Under the pieces are notes generated by a model that had not been told where the DNA came from, ran no database searches, and saw nothing but the letters and a program-made list of their open reading frames with translations. Made by a program: the position numbers and the translations under genes. A stretch of DNA of 64,000 nt from Monodelphis domestica. Its lineage: Eukaryota > Chordata > Mammalia > Didelphimorphia > Didelphidae. The stretch covers positions 194,730,334 to 194,794,333 of the forward strand of contig NC_077231.1 in the NCBI RefSeq assembly GCF_027887165.1, written 5' to 3'. Below are positions 58,560 to 64,000 of this stretch, piece after piece. Within the stretch, counting starts at the first letter, position 1. Each line of letters opens with the position of its first letter.

Positions 58560-59190
58560 CTTGTTCTTTCATTATGTTCATTCATAGTGTCCAAGCTGCC
58601 CAATAGGCACTTACTGAATCCTAAAGATTCCTCTCACATTATTTGAATGAAGAAAAAATAGAGACAATTTGGACAAGTCAAAGAGTCCTGGGAATTACAT
58701 TGTTTCTTCTGTTTGCTCTATTTGGCATTCAAAGCTCTCCATCAACTCGACCCACCTACCTTTCCAGAGTTCTTGCACCTTCCTCCCCAGCATGCATTCT
58801 TCAATCCAGTGATATTCCATATTCCATTGACTATTCCATAAACATGATACTCCATTGCTCAGTTCTAAATATTCTCTCTGCCTGTCTTCCATCTGCAATG
58901 CTCTCCTTCCTCAATGCTCACTACTAACCTCCCTGGATTCCTTTCATCCTAACTAAAATCCCATATTTTATAGAAAGCTTTCCCCAACTTCTCTTAATTT
59001 GTATGTCTTCCTTCTGTTAATTATCTCCTATTTGTCTTATATATAGCTTTCTTTGTATATATTTCTTTACACATTGTCTTAACTATTAGATTGTAAGTTC
59101 CTTGAGGTCCAACACTTTCATTTGCCTCTTTTTGCATCCATAGGGCACATAGTAGGTGCCACATAAATGTTGACTGATTGACTGATACTA
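58560..59190 (+). repeat. L2-group LINE, coding end and 3' UTR
   Basis: GGCATTCAAAGCTCTCCATC, CTACCTTTCCAGAGTTCTTG, CCATCTGCAATGCTCTCC, CTAACTAAAATCCCATATTTTATAG, GTTAATTATCTCCTATTTGTC, AGGGCACATAGTAGGTGCC and AATGTTGACTGATTGACTG, all in L2 order. About 630 bp. Confidence 0.88.
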
Positions 59191-60072
59191 CATATCCTGC
59201 TTCCAGCTTGAACCTACAACCATAGTCCAGGAAAGAAACCCTTGTATAGTTATGACTTGGCAACTTCTTTTGAAGGTACTGTAGCCCTTACCTCCACAGA
59301 AACCACAGCTTCTAAAGACCCACAAAAACAACAAAATTCTTGGCATCAAAGTTCAGAAACCAATGTGGTTTTATTAATATAACAAGACACTGTCCAATGG
59401 GGACCTAGTCTATTAAACATATTCAGTGTTCTATTTTCTTTTATCCACTGGCTTCTAAGTGTGTCTAATGAAGGACCCTGCCTTCCACTTTAGAGGATGT
59501 GTAGGTATTTGACAATTCTTTCTTGCCTATTTATTGTTTGATGATGAAACTCCTTTTAACTAGATGCAGAGACAAAATTTAGAGTGAATACTAAAAGCTC
59601 CAACAAAGAAACTCAAGCCTTCTCTTTCTGGGTGGCCAGTGAAGAAAAAAAAAAGGATTACTCTAAAGGTACACCGATTACCTACTTTCTTCACTTCAGC
59701 TGATTTGTGGTTTTTGAACTCAGGACTCTTTAATTTATTCTGTGGCACCTACTATGTTTCTCCCTTCATATGTTTAGTCAAATATGTATTAGAGCTGTAA
59801 TGGTCTAGGCTATAATCTTGTGAGCTTCGAAAGGGCAGAAGAACCATCAGAAGTACAGTGGCTGAGCCCAAGAAAGAGTCCACCCTGAGTTGCCACCTAT
59901 TTATTTCAGCTTAGATGTGGATTAGCCTAGCAGCTAATTTTAAGTGGACTTTTTTCAGGAACCATGATGGTAGAGGGGAGAGTAGAAGCTAAGTAGGAAA
60001 AAGAGGGGTTATTCTGCCTCCTTCCCTGATTCCAAAATAGCTGGAGTGTTACTAGGTGTTAGTTAATTCTTT
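59191..60072. other. Apparently single-copy DNA (about 880 bp)
   Basis: No clear repeat boxes or frames. Confidence 0.4.
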
Positions 60073-60087
60073 ATAATATTTCTAAGG

Positions 60088-60267
60088 TAGCAACTAAGTG
60101 GCTCAGTGGATCGAGAGTCAAGCCTCAATATGGGAGGACCTAGTTTCAAATCTAGCCTCATCCTGAGCAAATCACTTAACCCCCATTGCTTAGCCCTTAT
60201 TGCTCTTCTGCCTTAGAACCAATACAGAGTATTGATTTTAAGACAGAAAGTAAGGGTTATTAAAATA
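60088..60267 (+). mobile_element. SINE1_MD-like SINE with target duplication
   Basis: AAGTGGCTCAGTGGATCGAG head, CCCCATTGCTTAGCCC, CAGAGTATTGATTTTAAGAC tail. ATAATATTTCTAAGG (60073-60087) and ATAATATTTCCAAGG (60268-60282): 15 bp with one mismatch. Confidence 0.9.
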
Positions 60268-60788
60268 ATAATATTTCCAAGGCTAATTGATCAAGAAGAT
60301 ATATAGCAAAGGGCTCTAATTAAATATATGGAAGTTGGAATGACTGTGTAAGAAATATATATATATATATGTATAAATATGATTTGCATTTAATTCACAT
60401 GCATGTAAATTGCCTTCTTAAGAAAGCTTTCAAGTTTCAGTGCTATAATTAGTATCCTCAGGGATCCTATTGCTTTTTCTATTCTCCTTTTCTTACTTGT
60501 TCATTCTAACAGATCCAAAATTATCATAGCAGAAAATTCAGCAAAAAAAAAAAAGAATTTCTATAGTTAGATAAAAGTGATTGATTGCAAAGATGACTCA
60601 AAATCTTTGCTAGGCTTCTTGTAATTTGTGGAATACTATTGAATCCATACTATATCCTTAGCTCAATGTTCCTTCCTACCCAGAATGACTCATATGTAGA
60701 CCCATAAGGCAAAATTAACAAGTATTTATCTTTTGTAATACTTTGCAGAAATGTTTAAAATATGGTGCAGAAAAGAGATACTATAGGC
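60268..60788. other. Unrecognised DNA with a TA repeat
   Basis: (TA)n at 60355-60372; otherwise AT-rich DNA without features. Confidence 0.45.
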
Positions 60789-61256
60789 CAGTGATGGAGA
60801 ACCAATTAGAGATGGAGTGCTGGACCCGACCCTCACCCCCACCCCCAGACCAGACCAAGTGCCATGCGCCCCCCCCCACACTTACTGGGTATGTCCCATC
60901 CCCACCTCAACCCACACAGGAGAGGGAGAAAGAGCTCTCATTGGGCTGCTAGATGGAGGGGCAGGTGAAGTGAGGAATATTCTCAGAGAGTGTAGAGAGG
61001 AGGAGGGTAGTGGCCTGAGTGCTTCACTCCCCTCTAGCTCTGCCTGCTGTGCACTCCCATTGGTTGCTAGGCAGAGGGGTGGGGGAATGTGAAAAAATGT
61101 TGTCAGGCTCAGTGGAGAGGGGGAGGGTAGCAGCTCTGCCCAAGTCCCTCTGCCTTTCTAATAATGATCTCTGGGGCAGTGGGGAAAGACCATGTTCCTA
61201 CAGAGAGTGCTCTGCATGCCATTTTTGGCACCTGTGCCATAGGTTTGCCATCACTG
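60789..61256. mobile_element. Non-autonomous hAT transposon, complete, with 8-bp duplication
   Basis: Ends CAGTGATGGAGAACC and GGTTTGCCATCACTG are inverted repeats; CTATAGGC (60781-60788) and CTATAGGT (61257-61264) are an 8-bp target duplication with one mismatch, diagnostic of hAT. The 468-bp inside is GC-rich and consists of two diverged direct copies of about 125-180 bp (CATTGGGCTGCTAGATGGAGG...GGAGGGTAGTGGCC and CATTGGTTGCTAGGCAGAGG...GGAGGGTAGCAGC). No transposase. Confidence 0.9.
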
Positions 61257-61384
61257 CTATAGGTGCTGAAAATTACCTGGGTTCCCTTTTTGAAAAAAAA
61301 ATAACCATCTTGTTACTTCTCTGGTATATGGCACCCCTGATACAGTTTCCTTTACCAAAGTAGATCAACTATTTCTCTTTAACT

Positions 61385-61540
61385 TTATGGCTTAGATAGT
61401 TGCTTAGGATACTGAGAATTTAAGCGACTTGTCTAAAGACCCAGAGCCAGTCTGCATCAGACATGGTACTTAAACTAAGTCTTCCTTACTCTGAAGTTAA
61501 AATATTCTATCTACTACACAACATTGCCTCTCTAGCTGAA
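61385..61540 (-). repeat. MIR-like SINE, reverse
   Basis: GAATTTAAGCGACTTGTCTAAAG, GTACTTAAACTAAGTCTTCC and TCTATCTACTACACAACATTGCC. Confidence 0.65.
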
Positions 61541-61609
61541 ATTATTAATGAGATTTACATGAAATCCAGTAGCTTCCAGTGATAGGGGTGGGGAGCTAAT
61601 TGATTTAAG

Positions 61610-61835
61610 AGAGGATAAAAATATTTCAAGATATAGAGTTATGGCTCATGTAGTTATGTCAGTTCAAAACTATCTGAAATACTGGAACCTTAAATGGAGA
61701 TTAATAGATAAATGTCAGCTTCTGGAGAAATACCTAATGGTAAGCTATAGGCCTCTCTGATCTTACCCCAGTTCTATTCAAAATGTTCATCAACGACTTG
61801 GAAAAATATATAAAGGCTGACAAATGATCAGTCTT
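61610..61835 (+). repeat. CR1-group LINE fragment
   Basis: The forward frame contains FKMFINDLEKYIKADK, matching CR1 LFNIFINDLDKDIK. Preceding text is an alignable but diverged CR1 region. Confidence 0.65.
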
Positions 61836-61958
61836 CTAAGACTTTATACAGGTTGTCTCAAAAGTTTTAGTGAACTTTTAAGCTATGAAGTTTAAAACAT
61901 TAGCAAGACTTTTAGGACATTGTGGGTGTATGTGGGTGTCTATTCAGAATATATTAAC

Positions 61959-61985
61959 ATATATATATATATATATGTATATATA
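61959..61985. repeat. (TA)n microsatellite
   Basis: ATATATATATATATATATGT-type tract. Confidence 0.95.
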
Positions 61986-62029
61986 ATCCACATAATAAAA
62001 TGTACTACAAATATGTATAACAGATAGTT

Positions 62030-62400
62030 ATATATGTGCCAGGCACTGTGCTAAGCACCAGAGATAAAAGAAAGTCAACATATAGTCCCTGTTTTCATGT
62101 AGCTCACAATCTAATGAGAAAGAAAATAGATAAGCAACTATGTACAGTCAAAATATATGCAGAATACACTGAGAGTAGCCTTAGAAGGAAAGCACTAAGG
62201 TTAAGGACAACCAAGAAAAGCTTTTTATAGAAGGTAGGACTTTAGCAGAACCTTGAAGGAAGCCAGTGAAGCCAAGAGGTGGAGATGAGGAAGGAAAGCA
62301 TTTTGAGCATGGGGGATGACCAGAAAAAAATGCCGGAAGATAGTGTTTGTGAGAGGGATAACACAGAGGTCAGTGTCACTGTGTGGCATCCTGGACATTC
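62030..62400 (-). repeat. L2-group LINE 3' region, reverse
   Basis: ATGTGCCAGGCACTGTGCTAAGC, CCCTGTTTTCATGTAGCTCAC, CCTTGAAGGAAGCCAGTGAAGCC and GAAAGCATTTTGAGCATGGG, in order. Confidence 0.85.
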
Positions 62401-62587
62401 TCTGGTATGTATACATACTGCAACTGCACAATACATATTTATCATACATGCACTCTTCTCTCCTCACACATATACCTAACCTGAGAAATCTCTAATTATA
62501 ACGATCTGATAGAACCTTTCAGATCTCCCCCTTCCACCCCCACCCCCCAACTTGGACTTTTCTTAAAATGCTGCAACTGATATTTTA

Positions 62588-62800
62588 TTTTTTTTTCTTT
62601 ACCTTCTATCTTAGAATCTGTACTTTGATTTGGTTCTAAGGTAGAACCAAAGAACCAAGAACCACTTGGTAAGGGTCAGGCAATGGGGGTTATGTGACTT
62701 ACTCAGGGTCACACTGCTGGGAAGTGTCTGAGTCCAAATTTGAACCCAGGACCTCATGCCTCTACCCCTGGCTTGTTATCTGCTGAGCCACCTAGCTACC
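62588..62800 (-). mobile_element. SINE1_MD-like SINE, reverse
   Basis: T-run, TTTACCTTCTATCTTAGAATC, CAGGGTCACACTGCTGGG, GAACCCAGGACCTCATGCC, GCTGAGCCACCTAGCTACC. Flanks CTGCAACTGATATTTTA (62571-62587) and CTGCTACAATCAATATTTTA (62801-62820) look like a diverged duplication. A small duplication (AACCAAAGAACCAAGAACC) lies in the tail part. Confidence 0.88.
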
Positions 62801-62820
62801 CTGCTACAATCAATATTTTA

Positions 62821-63434
62821 AAGTTTCATCGTTGGCTATATAACTCCATGTTTCTGTTATTGGGAGAAGTGGAGGGTTAATTGCCAAGAAGCTGATGCCC
62901 TCAGAGAGAAATTAGTATTTTGATGGGTACTAGAACACTAATTGCAGGCTCTCCTGTTTAAAGCTTATTTAAAATGTCTTTATGGTGCCCTCAAGTTTCT
63001 AATCATATTCTAAAGAGCCAGAGATAGTTGTTTGTCACTTTAGAACAAACTAATATAAAAACAGCAGAAAAAGGTGGATGAATTGGTTGTCATGTTTGTA
63101 GGAGAGTCAGAGAATGTACTGTATGTAGCCAGGTATGATTTGGGCAAATGTGACCAAATGCTTTACAGGAATATCTTGCAAACAAGCCGATTCCCAAAAG
63201 TGAGCTCTCCTCTCACATAGCTCTTATTAAACTCCACCCAAAGGACTTTTAAATAGCAGATGATGGAGCTTTTCAGAGAAATCATTGAAGCTAGCAATCC
63301 TGCCTCTTTTTTCTAAAAAAAAAAAACAAATAAGAGAAATCTTAACAGAATCAAGGAAAGTTGTTAGTCTTGATCTAAGAAAAGAAAATCCTGTTTAAGT
63401 ATAGTTTAGTTTTTATCTAGAATATGTATCCAGG
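62821..63434. other. No recognised feature (about 610 bp)
   Basis: AT-rich, an A-run at about 63317-63328, no frames or boxes. Confidence 0.4.
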
Positions 63435-63633
63435 TCTAAAGGAAAGAATGCTAGTCTTGTAGTAGTTAACTTGGGTTTGAATCCCAGGTCTAATGCATAC
63501 TGTATGACCTTAGGCAAGAAACATTTAACCTCTTTGAGCCTTAGTTTCCATAGCTGTCAAATGGTCATATCATAGGTAGCCTTTAAAGTTTGCAAAACTC
63601 ATTACAAATATAATCTCATCTAATTATATCTCT

Positions 63634-63671
<38 letters not shown>

Positions 63672-63850
63672 AAACAACTTCAGAGGCAGATATTATTATT
63701 CTTATTTTACAGATGAGAAAATAGCCCAAGGAAAGGGCTTGGTGACTTGCCCAAAGTCACAGAGCTAGTAAATTCCAAGACTAGATTTGAATTCAGGCCT
63801 TCCTGATTCCAGCCAGGTCTAGCATTCTGAGCACTGAGTCACTTGGCTCA
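63435..63850 (+). repeat. MIR-like SINE (+) followed by a reverse MIR, with a (TA)n between
   Basis: Forward: GAAAGAATGCTAGTCTTGTAG, GGTTTGAATCCCAGGTC, GTGACC-like TGACCTTAGGCAAG (63435-63575). Reverse: TTTTACAGATGAGAAAATAG, CTTGCCCAAAGTCACAGAGC, GAATTCAGGCCTTCCTGATTCC (63575-63850). The (TA)n at 63636-63670 sits in the reverse copy. Confidence 0.75.
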
Positions 63851-64000
63851 ATAATAATGGTAGCATTGCCTATCCCATAGGATTGTTAGGAGTAAGTGCT
63901 TTCTAAGCAATAAAATGCTATTTAACCGGGAGCTTTGATTCTGTTATAAGGACTTGTGTAAGAGAAGAAACTTAGACTCCAGCTGCCAGAGGAGCAAGAC

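Overview
This window looks like noncoding DNA from a metatherian (marsupial) nuclear genome. The diagnostic signs are abundant tRNA-derived CORE-SINEs of two marsupial types: a 'SINE1_MD-like' type ending in a TATTGATTCTAAG...GGTAAGGGTTT tail, and a 'MAR1-like' type ending in an RTE/BovB-like tail around GGGGTCACAAAGAGTCAGACACGAC. Long L1 elements of the marsupial type are also present, with dense layers of old MIR-like SINEs, L2/CR1-group LINEs and hAT relics. Family names are from memory; no database was searched. I see no intact host protein-coding gene, rRNA, tRNA or CRISPR array.

Layout. Positions 1-7517 hold a minus-strand L1 whose 3' tail lies outside the window. A 5'-truncated processed copy of SF3A2 (splicing factor 3A subunit 2) is inserted in its ORF2. 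Positions 7.5-25.4 kb are a mosaic of MIR-like, L2, MAR1-like and SINE1_MD-like elements, small hAT relics and a solo LTR (20125-20931), with stretches that look single-copy. Positions 25414-31177 are a second minus-strand L1, near full length, with target-site duplications. It carries a solo LTR and a large internal deletion whose junction contains a telomere-like AACCCTAACCC. Positions 31.7-33.3 kb are a long L2 fragment. An unclassified block between AT-rich tracts follows (33.4-34.36 kb), then another solo LTR (34567-35270).

From 35.8 to 53.8 kb lie L1 3' fragments, L2 and CR1 fragments, SINEs, single-copy-looking DNA and one weak candidate exon (52607-52733, minus). Positions 53895-57478 hold the most unusual object: a 3.6 kb element with about 200-bp inverted terminal repeats, LTR-like TGT...ACA ends and a perfect 4-bp target duplication (GAAC). 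From 57.5 to 64 kb there are L1, L2, CR1, SINE and MIR fragments and a complete non-autonomous hAT element (60789-61256) with an 8-bp target duplication.

The window is best read as layers of insertion. The oldest layer is CR1, L2 and MIR. Next come older L1 fragments, hAT elements and MAR1-like SINEs. The two long L1s follow, and the SF3A2 retrocopy, one of the solo LTRs and SINE1_MD-like copies with near-perfect duplications are later still. Nothing here suggests an operon-like or otherwise cooperating gene set.
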